64,000 nucleotides of DNA from Oscillospiraceae bacterium (GTDB lineage Bacteria; Bacillota; Clostridia; Oscillospirales; CAG-382), in assembly GCA_015063885.1 (NCBI GenBank), contig SVTH01000004.1, forward strand, positions 124,001-188,000, written 5' to 3'. The translations under genes were made by a program, and so were the position numbers. The notes beneath the pieces were generated by a model. It saw nothing but the letters and a program-made list of their open reading frames with translations. It was not told the DNA's origin and ran no database searches. This document shows positions 18,858 to 28,884 of this stretch, piece by piece (within the stretch, counting starts at the first letter, position 1; each line of letters begins with the position of its first letter).

Positions 18858-19139
18858 ATGAGCAGAAGCGTAAAAAAAGGCCCCTTCGTTGAGGCTAAAC
18901 TGTATAAGCGCGTTTGTGAAATGAATGAAAAGGGCGAAAAGAGAGTCCTGAAGACCTGGTCTCGCGCCTCTACCATCTTCCCGGATTTCGTCGGTCACAC
19001 CATTGCCGTTTACGACGGCAGAAAGCACGTCCCGGTATACGTAGTTGAGGACATGGTAGGCCATAAGCTGGGTGAGTTCGCTCCCACCAGAACTTATAAG
19101 GGCCACGCCGGTTCCAAGACTTCCAACAACGGTAAATAA
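18858..19139 (+). CDS. rpsS: Ribosomal protein S19
   Basis: 93 residues. [18 protein letters not shown] at the start, and the conserved [21 protein letters not shown] core. Binds 16S rRNA with S13 in the 30S head. Strong AAAGGAGG upstream. Confidence 0.98.
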   Translation: MSRSVKKGPFVEAKLYKRVCEMNEKGEKRVLKTWSRASTIFPDFVGHTIAVYDGRKHVPVYVVEDMVGHKLGEFAPTRTYKGHAGSKTSNNGK

Positions 19140-19164
19140 GCGCGGGCTGAAAGGAGAATAAACG

Positions 19165-19515
19165 ATGGAAAACAAAGTTTCTAAAGCTTATCTTAAGCAG
19201 CTTCGCGTATCTCCCCGTAAGGTTGGGATCGTGTTGGATGAGATCAGAGGCAAGGATGCCGCTGTTGCAATGGCGATTCTGAAGAACACCAACAAGCTGG
19301 TGGCTACCGATATCGCAAAGCTGTTGAAATCCGCTATGGCAAACGCCGAGCATAACTTCGGCATGGATGTTGAGAAGCTCTACGTTGCAGAGTGCTACGT
19401 AACTCCCGGCATTCTCAAGAACATGAAGAGAGTTCAGCCTCGTGCGCAGGGCAGAGCCTTCCGCATCATCAAGCGTACCTCTCATGTGAACCTCACGCTG
19501 AAAGAAAGAGACTAA
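19165..19515 (+). CDS. rplV: Ribosomal protein L22
   Basis: 116 residues. LRVSPRKVGIVLDEIRGK and the tunnel hairpin with RVQPRAQGRAFRIIKRTSH are clear. The hairpin lines the constriction where macrolides and arrest peptides act. AAAGGAG precedes the ATG. Confidence 0.98.
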   Translation: MENKVSKAYLKQLRVSPRKVGIVLDEIRGKDAAVAMAILKNTNKLVATDIAKLLKSAMANAEHNFGMDVEKLYVAECYVTPGILKNMKRVQPRAQGRAFRIIKRTSHVNLTLKERD

Positions 19516-19530
19516 GGAGGAGTACTGAAA

Positions 19531-20211
19531 ATGGGACAGAAAGTTAATCCCCACGGCCTTCGTGTGGGCGTCATCAAAAATTGGGACTCCCGTTGGTATG
19601 TAAAGGAACAGGATTTCGGCGATACCCTGGTTTCCGACTATCAGCTCAGAAAGTTCCTCAAGCAGAGACTTGCTCAGGCTGGCGTGCCCAAGATCGAGAT
19701 CGAGCGCGACAACAGCCGTATCAAAGTGATCATCCACTGTGCTAAGCCCGGTATCATCATCGGTAAGGGCGGCGCAGAGATCGAAAAGCTCAAGGGCGTT
19801 ATCACCAAATTCCTGAACACCCCCGCAAACGTTACCGTGGATGTGAAGGTCGTTGAGGTAAAGAGCCCCGACTTGAACGCAACCCTGGTTGCCGAGAACA
19901 TTGCAGCTCAGCTGGAGAAGAGAATCTCCTTCCGCCGCGCAATGAAGCAGGCAATCGGCAGAACCATGAAGCTTGGTGCTAAGGGTATCAAGATCTCCTG
20001 CGGCGGCCGTCTGGGCGGCGCTGAGATCGCAAGAACCGAACACTATCACGAAGGTACCATCCCGCTGCAGACCATCCGTGCAGATATCGACTACGGCTTC
20101 GCTGAAGCCAACACCACCTACGGTAAGATCGGTATCAAGGTTTGGATCTACAAGGGCGAGGTTCTCTCCGAAGTGAAGCGCACCGCTGTTCGCGAAGGAG
20201 GTAGACGCTAA
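19531..20211 (+). CDS. rpsC: Ribosomal protein S3
   Basis: 226 residues. Starts [19 protein letters not shown]; the KH domain is [15 protein letters not shown] (about 73-88), and the C-terminal domain has [17 protein letters not shown]3 lines the mRNA entry site. Its stop shares one base with the rplP ATG (TAATG). Confidence 0.98.
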   Translation: MGQKVNPHGLRVGVIKNWDSRWYVKEQDFGDTLVSDYQLRKFLKQRLAQAGVPKIEIERDNSRIKVIIHCAKPGIIIGKGGAEIEKLKGVITKFLNTPANVTVDVKVVEVKSPDLNATLVAENIAAQLEKRISFRRAMKQAIGRTMKLGAKGIKISCGGRLGGAEIARTEHYHEGTIPLQTIRADIDYGFAEANTTYGKIGIKVWIYKGEVLSEVKRTAVREGGRR

Positions 20212-20639
20212 TGTTAATGCCTAAGAGAGTTAAATACAGACGTGTCCACAGAGGCAGACTGACCGGTAAGGCCTACAGAGGCAACAAGATCACCAACGGT
20301 CAGTACGGCTTGGTTGCTACCGAGCCCGCTTGGATCACCAGCAACCAGATCGAGGCAGCCCGTATTGCTATGACCCGTTATATCAAGCGTGGCGGTAAGG
20401 TTTGGATCAAGATCTTCCCGGATAAGCCCATCACTGAGAAGCCCGCAGAAACCCGAATGGGTTCCGGTAAGGGTTCTCCCGAGTACTGGGTAGCAGTTGT
20501 GAAACCGGGCAGAGTTATGTTCGAGATGGAAGGCATCGACGAAGCTGTTGCTCGCGAAGCAATGCGTCTCGCTTCCCACAAGCTTCCGATCAAATGCAAG
20601 TTTGCAACGAAAGCTGACCTTGAAAATCAGGAGGCATAA
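20211..20639 (+). CDS. rplP: Ribosomal protein L16
   Basis: 142 residues. The start at 20211 gives [11 protein letters not shown], matching Bacillus-type L16, with AAGGAGGT 8 nt upstream; the internal ATG at 20217 is too far from it. Contacts tRNA in the A site. Coupled to rpsC through TAATG. Confidence 0.98.
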   Translation: MLMPKRVKYRRVHRGRLTGKAYRGNKITNGQYGLVATEPAWITSNQIEAARIAMTRYIKRGGKVWIKIFPDKPITEKPAETRMGSGKGSPEYWVAVVKPGRVMFEMEGIDEAVAREAMRLASHKLPIKCKFATKADLENQEA

Positions 20640-20641
20640 AG

Positions 20642-20842
20642 ATGGATATCAGAGAAATCAAAGAGTTGTCCGCTTCCGAACTGGAAAAGGCCATCAAGGA
20701 GCAGAAGGAAGCGCTCTTCAATCTTCGCTTCCAGCATTCTATCAACCAGCTCGAAAATCCGATGAAGATCGTTGAGACCAAGAAGACGATCGCACGGATG
20801 CTGACTGTTCTCCGCGAGAAGCAGCTCGCTGAGAATGCGTAA
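20642..20842 (+). CDS. rpmC: Ribosomal protein L29
   Basis: 66 residues, two-helix hairpin (DIREIKELSASELEKAIKEQ, then LRFQHSINQLENPMKI). Sits beside L23 at the tunnel exit. It starts 2 bp after rplP. Confidence 0.97.
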   Translation: MDIREIKELSASELEKAIKEQKEALFNLRFQHSINQLENPMKIVETKKTIARMLTVLREKQLAENA

Positions 20843-20858
20843 GGGAAAGGAGTAGAAC

Positions 20859-21116
20859 ATGGAAGAAAGATCTATGAGAAAGACCAGAGTCGGTATCGTA
20901 GCAAGCGACAAGATGGATAAGACCATCGTCGTTGCCGTACGTGACAATGTGAAGCACCCCCTTTATAAAAAGATTATTAAGAGAACCGTCCGTTTCAAGG
21001 CTCATGACGAGAACAACGAGGCAAAAATCGGCGATATCGTTATGATCATGGAAACCAGACCTCTCTCCAAGGACAAGAACTGGCGTCTCGTCAAAATCGT
21101 CGAGAAGGCTAAGTAA
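20859..21116 (+). CDS. rpsQ: Ribosomal protein S17
   Basis: 85 residues. [21 protein letters not shown] and [19 protein letters not shown] are family hallmarks of the OB fold. ATG 20859 has AAGGAG 6 nt upstream, supporting the slightly extended start over the internal ATG at 20874. Confidence 0.97.
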   Translation: MEERSMRKTRVGIVASDKMDKTIVVAVRDNVKHPLYKKIIKRTVRFKAHDENNEAKIGDIVMIMETRPLSKDKNWRLVKIVEKAK

Positions 21117-21130
21117 GCAGGAGGTACAGA

Positions 21131-21499
21131 ATGTTACAGCAGCAATCTATGATGAAAGTTGCCGACAACACCGGAGCTAAAGAGCTTATGTGCATCCGCG
21201 TACTTGGCGGTACCGGCAGACGTTATGCCGGTGTAGGCGATGTTGTTGTTTGCGCAGTTAAGAAAGCAGCACCCGGCGGTGTTGTGAAGAAGGGTGACGT
21301 AGTTCGCGCCGTTGTGGTAAGAACCGTACAGCCCGTTAGAAGAGCTGATGGCTCCTACGTTCGCTTCGATGAGAACGCAGCAGTTATCATCAAGGAAGAC
21401 AAGAACCCCCGCGGTACCCGTATCTTTGGGCCCATTGCAAGAGAGCTTCGTGATCATGACTACATGAAGATCCTCTCCCTGGCACCCGAAGTTGTTTGA
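21131..21499 (+). CDS. rplN: Ribosomal protein L14
   Basis: 122 residues. [20 protein letters not shown] and [21 protein letters not shown] are characteristic. Part of the inter-subunit bridge and the docking site for RsfS. The rplX Shine-Dalgarno lies beside its stop codon. Confidence 0.98.
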   Translation: MLQQQSMMKVADNTGAKELMCIRVLGGTGRRYAGVGDVVVCAVKKAAPGGVVKKGDVVRAVVVRTVQPVRRADGSYVRFDENAAVIIKEDKNPRGTRIFGPIARELRDHDYMKILSLAPEVV

Positions 21500-21513
21500 T
21501 GGGAGGATGTACA

Positions 21514-21852
21514 ATGAGTAAGATGCACGTTAAGACCGGCGATACCGTTATCGTGATCTCCGGCGAATATGCAAACGGCAAAGAGCCCGCGATCGGCAAG
21601 GTAATCGGCGTTTCCCCCAAGGAAGGCAAGGTTATGGTCGAGGGTGTTCAGATCGTATCTAAGCACGTCAAGCCCAGAAGACAGGGTGAGGCAGGCGGTA
21701 TCATCAAGACCGAAGGCGCTATCTATGCCAGCAAGGTGCAGCTCTACTGCCCCAACTGCAAGGCAGGCAGACGTTCCAAGGTTCAGATCACCGAAGACGG
21801 CCGTAAGATCAGAGTTTGCGCAGGCAAAAAAGGCTGCGGCAAAGAGATTTGA
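21514..21852 (+). CDS. rplX: Ribosomal protein L24, with Cys-rich C-terminus
   Basis: 112 residues. The KOW motif (KTGDTVIVISGEYANGKE) is N-terminal. The C-terminal part carries CPNC and then CAGKKGC, four Cys spaced like a zinc ribbon, where most bacterial L24 lacks Cys; metal binding is inference. GGGAGG lies 7 nt before ATG 21514, ruling out the earlier in-frame ATGs at 21496 and 21499. Confidence 0.97.
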   Translation: MSKMHVKTGDTVIVISGEYANGKEPAIGKVIGVSPKEGKVMVEGVQIVSKHVKPRRQGEAGGIIKTEGAIYASKVQLYCPNCKAGRRSKVQITEDGRKIRVCAGKKGCGKEI

Positions 21853-21870
21853 TGAAGGAGGGTATTTACA

Positions 21871-22413
21871 ATGTCTAGACTGAAAGAATTTTATAAGAGC
21901 GACGTTGCACCTGCCCTCATGGCAAAGTTCAACTACTCCAGCCCCATGCAGATCCCGAGACTTGACAAGGTCGTTATCAACGTTGGTGCAGGCGAAGCGA
22001 AGGAGAACCCCAAGGTAATCGACGCTATCATCGCTGACATCACCGCGATCACCGGCCAGAAGGCAGTTCCCACCACCGCAAAGAAGTCTGTCTCTAACTT
22101 TAAGATCAGAGCAGGCCAGAAGATCGGCGTTAAGGTTACCCTGCGCGCTGAGAACATGTGGGAATTCGTAGACAAGTTCTTCAACCTGGCATTGCCCCGC
22201 GTACGTGACTTCAAGGGTATCAACCCCAACGCGTTCGACGGCAGAGGCAACTACAGCGTAGGCTTGAAGGAACAGCTGATCTTCCCCGAAATCGAGTACG
22301 ATAAGGTGGACAAGGTCAGAGGTATGGATATCGTGTTCGTAACGACCGCACAGACCGACGAGGAAGCAAAAGAGCTTCTGACTCTCCTGGGCGCACCGTT
22401 CGCAAAACAGTAA
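21871..22413 (+). CDS. rplE: Ribosomal protein L5
   Basis: 180 residues. [19 protein letters not shown], the [19 protein letters not shown] loop and [20 protein letters not shown] identify it. Binds 5S rRNA in the central protuberance. AAGGAGG upstream. Confidence 0.98.
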   Translation: MSRLKEFYKSDVAPALMAKFNYSSPMQIPRLDKVVINVGAGEAKENPKVIDAIIADITAITGQKAVPTTAKKSVSNFKIRAGQKIGVKVTLRAENMWEFVDKFFNLALPRVRDFKGINPNAFDGRGNYSVGLKEQLIFPEIEYDKVDKVRGMDIVFVTTAQTDEEAKELLTLLGAPFAKQ

Positions 22414-22426
22414 GGAGGAAAACAAG

Positions 22427-22612
22427 ATGGCAAAGAAGGCAATGATTCTCAAGCAGCAGAAGGCCCCCAAGTTTTCCACCCGTGCGTACACCAGATGTAA
22501 GATCTGCGGCAGACCGCACGCGTATATGAGAAAATACGGCATCTGCCGTATCTGCTTCCGTGAACTGGCCTACAAGGGTCAGATTCCCGGCGTGAAAAAA
22601 GCCAGCTGGTAA
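22427..22612 (+). CDS. rpsN: Ribosomal protein S14, zinc-binding type Z
   Basis: 61 residues, the short zinc-binding form. Two CxxC knuckles are present ([11 protein letters not shown] and CRICFREL), and it ends [11 protein letters not shown]. Zinc-free paralogues are often encoded elsewhere and induced by zinc starvation; none is here. Confidence 0.98.
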   Translation: MAKKAMILKQQKAPKFSTRAYTRCKICGRPHAYMRKYGICRICFRELAYKGQIPGVKKASW

Positions 22613-22631
22613 TCGTAAGGAGGATTGAACT

Positions 22632-23030
22632 ATGCAGATGACAGACGTTGTAGCAGACCTGCTCACCAGAATCCGCAATGCAAACGATGCAAAGCACGAG
22701 ACTGTTGAGATCCCTGCTTCCAATATGAAGAAAGCCATCGTTCAGATTCTTCTTGACGAGGGCTATATCAAAGATTACAAAGTAACCGACGACGGCAAGC
22801 AGGGCATCATCACCGTTACCCTGAAGTACGGCGAAGGTAAGCAGAAGATCATCCAGGGCATTAAGCGTGTCTCTAAGCCCGGATTGAGGATTTATGCGGC
22901 AAGTCAGGACATTCCGAAGGTCAGAAACGGCCTCGGCATCGCGATTGTTTCCACCTCCCGTGGTATCATGACCGACAAGGCAGCCCGCAAAGAGAACGTG
23001 GGCGGTGAAGTGCTCGCCTTCGTTTGGTAA
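22632..23030 (+). CDS. rpsH: Ribosomal protein S8
   Basis: 132 residues. [19 protein letters not shown] at the start; the C-terminal core is [20 protein letters not shown]. Central-domain 16S rRNA binder, and in E. coli the repressor of the spc operon. Confidence 0.98.
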   Translation: MQMTDVVADLLTRIRNANDAKHETVEIPASNMKKAIVQILLDEGYIKDYKVTDDGKQGIITVTLKYGEGKQKIIQGIKRVSKPGLRIYAASQDIPKVRNGLGIAIVSTSRGIMTDKAARKENVGGEVLAFVW

Positions 23031-23044
23031 GGAGGATTTGAAAC

Positions 23045-23593
23045 ATGTCCAGAATTGGCAGAAAGCCGATTGCGATCCCCGCAGGTGTTACCGTTACTGT
23101 CAGCGACAGCAACCTGGTCACCGTTAAGGGTCCCAAAGGCGAACTTTCCGAGCAGATCTCTCCCATCATCAGCGTTAACGTTGAGGGTGCTGAGATCCTT
23201 GTCACTCGTCCCAACGACGAGAAAGAGGCAAGATCCCTCCACGGTCTTTCCAGAACCCTGATTGCCAACATGATCGTTGGCGTTACCGAGGGCTATGTAA
23301 AGAACCTGGAGATCATCGGTGTAGGTTACCGTGCAGAAATGAAGGGCAAGGACCTTCTCCTGCACTTGGGCTACTCCCATGATATTCTCATGACCGCTCC
23401 CCAGGGCATCACCTTCGAGATCCCCGGCGACAGCGCCGGCTTGAAGATCAAGGTCAGCGGCTCCAACAAGCAGCAGGTCGGTCAGATCGCAGCAGTTATC
23501 CGCGGCAAGCGTCCTCCCGAACCCTACCATGGTAAGGGTATCCGCTATGCCGGCGAATACGTGAGAAGCAAGTCCGGTAAGGCCGGCAAATAA
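23045..23593 (+). CDS. rplF: Ribosomal protein L6
   Basis: 182 residues with the two repeated L6 domains, ending in [19 protein letters not shown]. Sits near the sarcin-ricin loop and the factor-binding site. AAGGAGG precedes the ATG. Confidence 0.98.
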   Translation: MSRIGRKPIAIPAGVTVTVSDSNLVTVKGPKGELSEQISPIISVNVEGAEILVTRPNDEKEARSLHGLSRTLIANMIVGVTEGYVKNLEIIGVGYRAEMKGKDLLLHLGYSHDILMTAPQGITFEIPGDSAGLKIKVSGSNKQQVGQIAAVIRGKRPPEPYHGKGIRYAGEYVRSKSGKAGK

Positions 23594-23614
23594 CGGGAAG
23601 GAGAGGAAAGAAAC

Positions 23615-23974
23615 ATGATTACTCGTGCTGATAGCAATGCAAAGAGACTCCATAGACATAAGAGAGTCAGAGCGAAGATTTTCGGAACTCCCGCAAGACC
23701 CCGTTTCTGCGTTTATCGTTCCAACGATAACATCTACGTTCAGATCATCGACGACACCGTAGGCAATACCCTCGTAGCAGCTTCCTCCACCGAAAAGGAA
23801 TTCGGCGCTGAAGGCGGCAACATCGAGGCTGCAAAAAAGGTTGGCGAACTGGCTGCAAAGAGAGCTCTCGAGAAGAACATCACCGAAGTTGTGTTCGACC
23901 GCGGCGGTAATCTCTATCACGGCCGTGTGAAGGCTCTCGCTGAGGCTGCTCGCGAAGCCGGCCTGAAGTTCTAA
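23615..23974 (+). CDS. rplR: Ribosomal protein L18
   Basis: 119 residues. The basic start ([18 protein letters not shown]), then [19 protein letters not shown], ending [24 protein letters not shown]. Binds 5S rRNA with L5. Confidence 0.98.
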   Translation: MITRADSNAKRLHRHKRVRAKIFGTPARPRFCVYRSNDNIYVQIIDDTVGNTLVAASSTEKEFGAEGGNIEAAKKVGELAAKRALEKNITEVVFDRGGNLYHGRVKALAEAAREAGLKF

Positions 23975-23984
23975 GGAGGGTATT

Positions 23985-24479
23985 ATGAAAAAAGATTATT
24001 CCAATGTAGAATTCAAGGAAAACCTTGTTGATACCAAGAGCGTTTCCAAAACCGTAAAGGGCGGTCGTATCCGCCGCTTCTCCGCTCTGGTCGTTGTCGG
24101 TAACGGCGAAGGCCTGGTGGGCTACGGCATCGGTAAGGCAGCCGAAGTTCCGGATGCTATCCGTAAGGCAATCGAAGCCGCTAAGAAGAACGTCATCGAA
24201 GTTCCCCTGGTTGGTACTACCATCCCCCACGAGATCATCGGTGAGTACGGCGCAGGTAAGGTTCTGCTGAAGCCTGCAGCTCCCGGTACCGGTATCATCG
24301 CCGGCGGCAAGGTCCGTGCCGTTCTTGAAATGGCAGGCATCCGCGACATCCGCGGTAAGTCTCTCCGCTCCAACAACCCCGCAAACGTTGTGAAAGCAAC
24401 TTTCGAGGCTCTGAAGGAACTTCGTACCGTTGAAGAAGTTGCCGCTATGCGTGGCATCGACGTCAACAACGTCCGCTAA
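23985..24479 (+). CDS. rpsE: Ribosomal protein S5
   Basis: 164 residues. The double-stranded RNA-binding start ([20 protein letters not shown]) and the C-terminal [20 protein letters not shown] are conserved. Contributes to decoding fidelity at the mRNA entry. Begins 10 bp after rplR. Confidence 0.98.
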   Translation: MKKDYSNVEFKENLVDTKSVSKTVKGGRIRRFSALVVVGNGEGLVGYGIGKAAEVPDAIRKAIEAAKKNVIEVPLVGTTIPHEIIGEYGAGKVLLKPAAPGTGIIAGGKVRAVLEMAGIRDIRGKSLRSNNPANVVKATFEALKELRTVEEVAAMRGIDVNNVR

Positions 24480-24490
24480 GGAGGTCAGAC

Positions 24491-24670
24491 ATGAAAGTTA
24501 AGATTACTCTGGCCAAGAGCTTGATCGGTCGCAAAAAGAACCAGATCCTCACCGCTGCATCTCTCGGTCTGAACAAGATCGGCGATTTCAAGATCGTTGA
24601 GAAGGATGCAAGCATCGAGGGTAAAATCAACGTTATCTGCCACCTCGTTAAAGTGGAAGACGCAGAATAA
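24491..24670 (+). CDS. rpmD: Ribosomal protein L30
   Basis: 59 residues: KVKITLAKSLIGRKKNQILT, then LGLNKIG, the expected L30 core. Start ATG 24491 follows AAGGAGG by 8 nt. It occupies the usual place between rpsE and rplO. Confidence 0.96.
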   Translation: MKVKITLAKSLIGRKKNQILTAASLGLNKIGDFKIVEKDASIEGKINVICHLVKVEDAE

Positions 24671-24704
24671 CGGATCGACAGATTAGAAGAAGGAGGATAT
24701 AGTT

Positions 24705-25145
24705 ATGAAGCTTCATGAGCTTTCTCCGGCTGTCGGTTCCACCAAAGCTCCCTACAGAAAAGGTAGAGGTGCAGGTAGTGGTAACGGCAAGACCGCAGGT
24801 AAGGGTCACAAGGGTCAGAACGCACGCTCCGGCGGCGGTGTAAGACCCGGTTTCGAGGGCGGTCAGTTGCCCCTTTACAGAAAACTTCCCAAGAGAGGTT
24901 TCAAGAACCACTTTGCAACCCAGTACGCCATCATCAATCTGTCCGCTCTGGACGCATTTGAGAACGGCGCAGTGATCGATCTGGACACTCTCGTTGCAAA
25001 TGGTATTATTAAGAACACGTTCGACGGACTGAAGGTCCTGGGCGACGGCGAAGTAACCAAGGCATTTACCGTAAAAGCAACCAAGTTTTCCGCATCCGCT
25101 AAAGAAAAGATCGAAGCCGCAGGCGGAAAGACTGAGGTGGTATAA
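24705..25145 (+). CDS. rplO: Ribosomal protein L15
   Basis: 146 residues. The Gly-rich basic N-terminal arm ([20 protein letters not shown]) and the alpha/beta C-terminus are typical. Its stop shares a base with the secY start (TAATG), so the two are coupled. Confidence 0.98.
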   Translation: MKLHELSPAVGSTKAPYRKGRGAGSGNGKTAGKGHKGQNARSGGGVRPGFEGGQLPLYRKLPKRGFKNHFATQYAIINLSALDAFENGAVIDLDTLVANGIIKNTFDGLKVLGDGEVTKAFTVKATKFSASAKEKIEAAGGKTEVV

Positions 25146-26431
25146 TGTTTAAAGTATTCGGTAATGCATGGAAGGTGCCGGAGCTGCGTAAGAGAATGCT
25201 CTTCACGCTGCTGGTCATCGTGATTTACCGACTCGGCGCCAACGTGATGGTTCCCTTTATCAACAGCACCTCAGTGAACCAGATGTTCAACTCCGACGCT
25301 GTTAAGGGCTCCCTGTTCGGCTACTTCAGCATGCTGGCAGGTGACGCGTTCTCCAACGCTACCCTGTTTGCACTGGGTGTCAGCCCTTACATCACGGCTT
25401 CCATCGTGATCCAGCTGCTCACCATCGCCATCCCCGCACTGGAAAGAATCGCTAAGAGCGGTCCCGAAGGTCAGGCGAGAATCTCTCGCTACACCCGTTA
25501 CGTAACCATCGTTCTCGCAGTTGTCACCTCTTACGGTTATTATGCAACCCTGAAGAGTATGAAAATGATCGAGAACCAAGGCTTCTTCGCAGCACTGGTC
25601 ATCATCGCGTGCCACACTGCAGGCGCCTGCTTGGTTATGTGGCTGGGCGAGCGCATCGACGAGAAGGGTATCGGCAACGGTATCTCCCTGCTCCTCTTTG
25701 CGAACATCGTCTCCACCGGACCTACCCTGGCTGCAAACATGCTGGACCTTTTGACCAGCAGCTTCACCCTGGGCAACGTTCTCGGCGTTCTCGCTGCCGT
25801 CGCAATGATGCTGGTCATCATTACCCTGGTAGTGTTCTTCTCCAACTCCGAGCGCCGTCTGCCTGTCCAGTACGCTAAGAGACAGGTTGGACGTAAGATG
25901 TACGGCGGTGCAAACACCTACCTTCCCATCAAGATCATGATGGGCGGCGTTATGCCTGTCATCTTCGCATCTGCGATCGTATCTCTGCCCTCCACCCTGG
26001 CTTTGATCATCGGTGGCGGCTTCCAGGAATGGGTACGCAACTGGTTCTCTTCCGGTAGCGTGATCTACGTTCTGGTAATGTTCGTTCTGATCATCGCATT
26101 TGCATACTTCTATATCGCAATTTCGTTCAATACCGTTGAGGTTGCCAACAACCTGAAGAACAACGGCGGTACTATCCTGGGTTACAGACCCGGCCAGCCT
26201 ACCGCACAGTATATCCAGAAGGTTGTCAACCGTGTTACCCTCATCGGCGCTCTGTTCCTCTCCTTCATGTCGATCTTCCCGATCCTCATGAGCTGGACCA
26301 ACAACGCAGCGCTGTCCATGTTGGTATACGGCGGTACTTCGGTCATCATCGCAGTGGACGTTGCTTTGCAGACCACCAGAGAAATCGAAAGCGAGACGAC
26401 CATGCGTCACTACAAGGGCTTCCTTGAGTGA
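25145..26431 (+). CDS. secY: Preprotein translocase subunit SecY
   Basis: 428 residues with ten predicted membrane spans forming the protein-conducting channel. The conserved first cytoplasmic part (FGNAWKVPELRKRMLFTLLV), the plug region and the large cytosolic loop (ERRLPVQYAKRQVGRKMYGG) that binds ribosome or SecA are visible. It starts at the rplO stop. Confidence 0.98.
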   Translation: MFKVFGNAWKVPELRKRMLFTLLVIVIYRLGANVMVPFINSTSVNQMFNSDAVKGSLFGYFSMLAGDAFSNATLFALGVSPYITASIVIQLLTIAIPALERIAKSGPEGQARISRYTRYVTIVLAVVTSYGYYATLKSMKMIENQGFFAALVIIACHTAGACLVMWLGERIDEKGIGNGISLLLFANIVSTGPTLAANMLDLLTSSFTLGNVLGVLAAVAMMLVIITLVVFFSNSERRLPVQYAKRQVGRKMYGGANTYLPIKIMMGGVMPVIFASAIVSLPSTLALIIGGGFQEWVRNWFSSGSVIYVLVMFVLIIAFAYFYIAISFNTVEVANNLKNNGGTILGYRPGQPTAQYIQKVVNRVTLIGALFLSFMSIFPILMSWTNNAALSMLVYGGTSVIIAVDVALQTTREIESETTMRHYKGFLE

Positions 26432-26453
26432 TCTGTTTCGGGAGAATTGAGAA

Positions 26454-27086
26454 ATGAACCTGATATTGTTTGGCCCTCCCGGTGCGGGTAAAGGCACCCA
26501 GGGCGAAATTATCTGCGAGGCTCTCAAGATCCCTACCATTTCAACCGGTGCCATGATCCGTGCCGCCATCAAAGACGGCACGGAGCTTGGCAAGCAAGCC
26601 TCCGAGCTGATTAAATCCGGCGCGCTGGTACCCGATGAAGTGGTGGTTGGGATCGTAAAAGACCGCCTTGCACAATCTGACTGCGCGAATGGCTTCATCC
26701 TGGACGGCTTCCCCCGTACCATTCCCCAAGCAGAAGCCCTCGACAGCCTCGGCGTGAAGATCGACTGCGTCCTTTCTTTGGAGGTTTCAGACGATACCAT
26801 CGTTGAGCGTATGAGCGGCAGACGCTCCTGCCCCGGCTGCGGTGCTACTTACCACGTGAAGTACAACCCTTCCGCCGACGGCAAGACTTGTGATTCCTGC
26901 GGTACCGAGCTTACCCTTCGTGCCGACGATAAGCCGGAGACGGTTTTGAATCGTTTACAGGTCTATCACACGGAAACGGAACCGTTGAAGGACTATTACG
27001 CAAAGAAGAATCTTCTGAAAACCGTTGTCGGCCAGGCAAGCGTGGATGACACCACCGCCCTGGTGAAGAAAGCGCTCGGCATATGA
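26454..27086 (+). CDS. adk: Adenylate kinase, zinc-LID form
   Basis: 210 residues. P-loop [11 protein letters not shown] (about 7-17); the long LID domain carries four Cys (126, 129, 146, 149) expected to bind structural zinc, as in Gram-positive Adk. Balances ATP + AMP with 2 ADP in the cytosol. Its stop overlaps the map start (ATGA). Position after secY is conserved. Confidence 0.98.
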   Translation: MNLILFGPPGAGKGTQGEIICEALKIPTISTGAMIRAAIKDGTELGKQASELIKSGALVPDEVVVGIVKDRLAQSDCANGFILDGFPRTIPQAEALDSLGVKIDCVLSLEVSDDTIVERMSGRRSCPGCGATYHVKYNPSADGKTCDSCGTELTLRADDKPETVLNRLQVYHTETEPLKDYYAKKNLLKTVVGQASVDDTTALVKKALGI

Positions 27087-27835
27087 TCATCTTAAAGTCA
27101 ACTGAAGAGATTCGGATGATGAGAGATGCCGGACGGATCGCGGCAACCGCCCGCGCCATCGGCGGGGAACACTGCAAGGAAGGCGTCACCACGGCGCAGA
27201 TCGACGCAGTGATCCGCAAGACCATCAAGTCTATGGGCGCAACGCCGTCTTTCTTGAACCTCTACGGCTTTCCTGCTTCCGCATGCATCAGCGTCAACGA
27301 GGAAGTGATCCACGGGATCCCCTCCAACCGTGTGCTGAAGAACGGCGACATCGTCAAGATCGACGTAGGTGCCATGTACAAGGGCTACCACGGAGATTGC
27401 GCCGCAACCTTTGCGGTGGGCGAGATCAGCGAGGAAGCAAAAAAGCTGATCGAGGTTACACGGCAAAGCTTTTTCCAAGGGCTTCAAGCTGCAGAACGTG
27501 AGGGTGCCCGTCTCGGTGATATCGGGAACGCCATCCAAACCTATGTAGAATCCTTTGGTTACTCCGTTGTCCGGGACTTCGTCGGTCACGGCATCGGAAA
27601 AAAGGTCCACGAGGACCCCGAAGTACCCAACTACGGCAGAGCCGGAAGGGGCATCAGACTTTGCAGCGGCATGACCTTGGCAGTAGAGCCAATGATCAAC
27701 GCCGGCGTCTATTCGGTACACACCCTGTCCAATCAGTGGACGGTGGTCACCGACGACGGCAAGCTCTCTTCCCATTTCGAGAACACCTTTGCTCTGACGG
27801 ATAACGGCGCCGTGATCCTCACGGATCCCTCATAA
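27083..27835 (+). CDS. map: Methionine aminopeptidase type Ia
   Basis: 250 residues. The five metal ligands are recognisable: Asp in [14 protein letters not shown] (two), His in [12 protein letters not shown], Glu in AVEPMINAG and Glu in [10 protein letters not shown]. No N-terminal zinc extension is present, so type Ia. Removes the initiator Met after deformylation; the deformylase is at 44125. Coupled to adk by a four-base overlap. Confidence 0.98.
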   Translation: MIILKSTEEIRMMRDAGRIAATARAIGGEHCKEGVTTAQIDAVIRKTIKSMGATPSFLNLYGFPASACISVNEEVIHGIPSNRVLKNGDIVKIDVGAMYKGYHGDCAATFAVGEISEEAKKLIEVTRQSFFQGLQAAEREGARLGDIGNAIQTYVESFGYSVVRDFVGHGIGKKVHEDPEVPNYGRAGRGIRLCSGMTLAVEPMINAGVYSVHTLSNQWTVVTDDGKLSSHFENTFALTDNGAVILTDPS

Positions 27836-27837
27836 GC

Positions 27838-28104
27838 ATGAGCGGAACCGAAGGATGCCTCGCCGTCTCCCTTGCGGGACGTGACGCCGGCATGATCTGC
27901 CTGATCCTACGGGAAGAAGGCGAGCATTGCTACGTGGCGGACGGCAGGGGAAGAAGGGTAGAAACCCCAAAGAAGAAAAACCGTAAGCACGTAAGATTGA
28001 TCACCGGCGAAGACGGAGAACCCATCCGGTATTCCGACAAGCTCCTGACCAACCGCTTCTTGCGAAGCTGGCTGCGGGAAAACGCCGGTCGCGTACAGGT
28101 ATGA
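27838..28104 (+). CDS. KOW-type RNA-binding protein (L14e-like)
   Basis: 88 residues. The N-terminal half ([19 protein letters not shown]) matches the KOW/L14e-like proteins that Clostridia encode between map and infA; the rest is basic ([17 protein letters not shown]). Its role is not established, but a ribosome-linked one is likely from position. The start is 2 bp after map with no clear Shine-Dalgarno, implying coupling; the infA Shine-Dalgarno overlaps its stop. Confidence 0.85.
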   Translation: MSGTEGCLAVSLAGRDAGMICLILREEGEHCYVADGRGRRVETPKKKNRKHVRLITGEDGEPIRYSDKLLTNRFLRSWLRENAGRVQV

Positions 28105-28117
28105 AGGAGGAGTTGTT

Positions 28118-28336
28118 CTGGCTAAGGACAATGTGATTGAATGTGAAGGTGTCGTGGTTGAGGTCCTGCCCAACACGGTATTCCGCGTAAAGCTGACCAA
28201 CGGTCACATCATCACCGCTCACATTTCGGGAAAAATGCGCATGAATTATATCCGTATCCTTCCCGGCGACAAAGTCACCGTTGAAGTATCGGTATATGAC
28301 CTGACACAGGGCAGAATCACTTTCAGAGCAAAGTGA
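28118..28336 (+). CDS. infA: Translation initiation factor IF-1, apparent CTG start
   Basis: 72 residues, exactly the usual IF-1 length, if read from CTG at 28118. The codons then give (M)[10 protein letters not shown], which matches the conserved IF-1 start MAK(E/D)..IE.EG, and AAGGAGGAG ends 7 nt before the CTG. The next in-frame candidate, GTG at 28133, would remove five conserved residues and lies 22 nt from the Shine-Dalgarno. No in-frame ATG, GTG or TTG exists between the Shine-Dalgarno and 28133. The OB-fold core ([21 protein letters not shown]) is intact. IF-1 occupies the A site of the 30S during initiation. Confidence 0.93.
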   Translation: MAKDNVIECEGVVVEVLPNTVFRVKLTNGHIITAHISGKMRMNYIRILPGDKVTVEVSVYDLTQGRITFRAK

Positions 28337-28366
28337 TTTGCTACCAAAATGAATGGAGGTATCATC

Positions 28367-28480
28367 ATGAAAGTAAAACCTTCCGTAAAGAAAATCTGCG
28401 AGAAGTGCAAGATTATCAAGAGAAAAGGCAAGATCATGGTAATCTGCGAAAACCCCAAGCATAAACAGAAACAAGGCTAA
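28367..28480 (+). CDS. rpmJ: Ribosomal protein L36
   Basis: 37 residues: [20 protein letters not shown] and [11 protein letters not shown]. The zinc ligands Cys-x2-Cys, Cys and His are intact. TGGAGG lies 9 nt upstream. Confidence 0.97.
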   Translation: MKVKPSVKKICEKCKIIKRKGKIMVICENPKHKQKQG

Positions 28481-28496
28481 GGAGAGAGGTGTAACA

Positions 28497-28865
28497 ATGG
28501 CACGTATTTCAGGCGTTGACATTCCTAACGCAAAGCGTGTTGAGATCGGTCTGTGCTATATCTACGGTATTGGCAGAAGCCGTTCCAACGAAATCTTGAA
28601 AGCGACCGGCATCAACCCCGACACTCGCGTTAAGGACCTGACTGAGGCAGATATTGCTAAGCTTCGTGACTGCATCGAAAACAACTACGTTGTTGAAGGC
28701 GATCTGAGAAGAGAAGTCGGTCTGAACATCAAGAGAATGGTGGAAATTGATTGCTACCGCGGCCAGAGACACAGAAAAGGTCTCCCCGTAAGAGGTCAGC
28801 GTACCAAGACCAACGCAAGAACCAGAAAAGGTCCCGTCAAGACCATCGCGAACAAGAAAAAGTAA
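28497..28865 (+). CDS. rpsM: Ribosomal protein S13
   Basis: 122 residues. [21 protein letters not shown] at the start; the basic tail ([20 protein letters not shown]) contacts P-site tRNA. Opens the alpha part of the cluster without an obvious promoter. Confidence 0.98.
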   Translation: MARISGVDIPNAKRVEIGLCYIYGIGRSRSNEILKATGINPDTRVKDLTEADIAKLRDCIENNYVVEGDLRREVGLNIKRMVEIDCYRGQRHRKGLPVRGQRTKTNARTRKGPVKTIANKKK

Positions 28866-28884
28866 GAGGGAGGTAAAGACGGAA

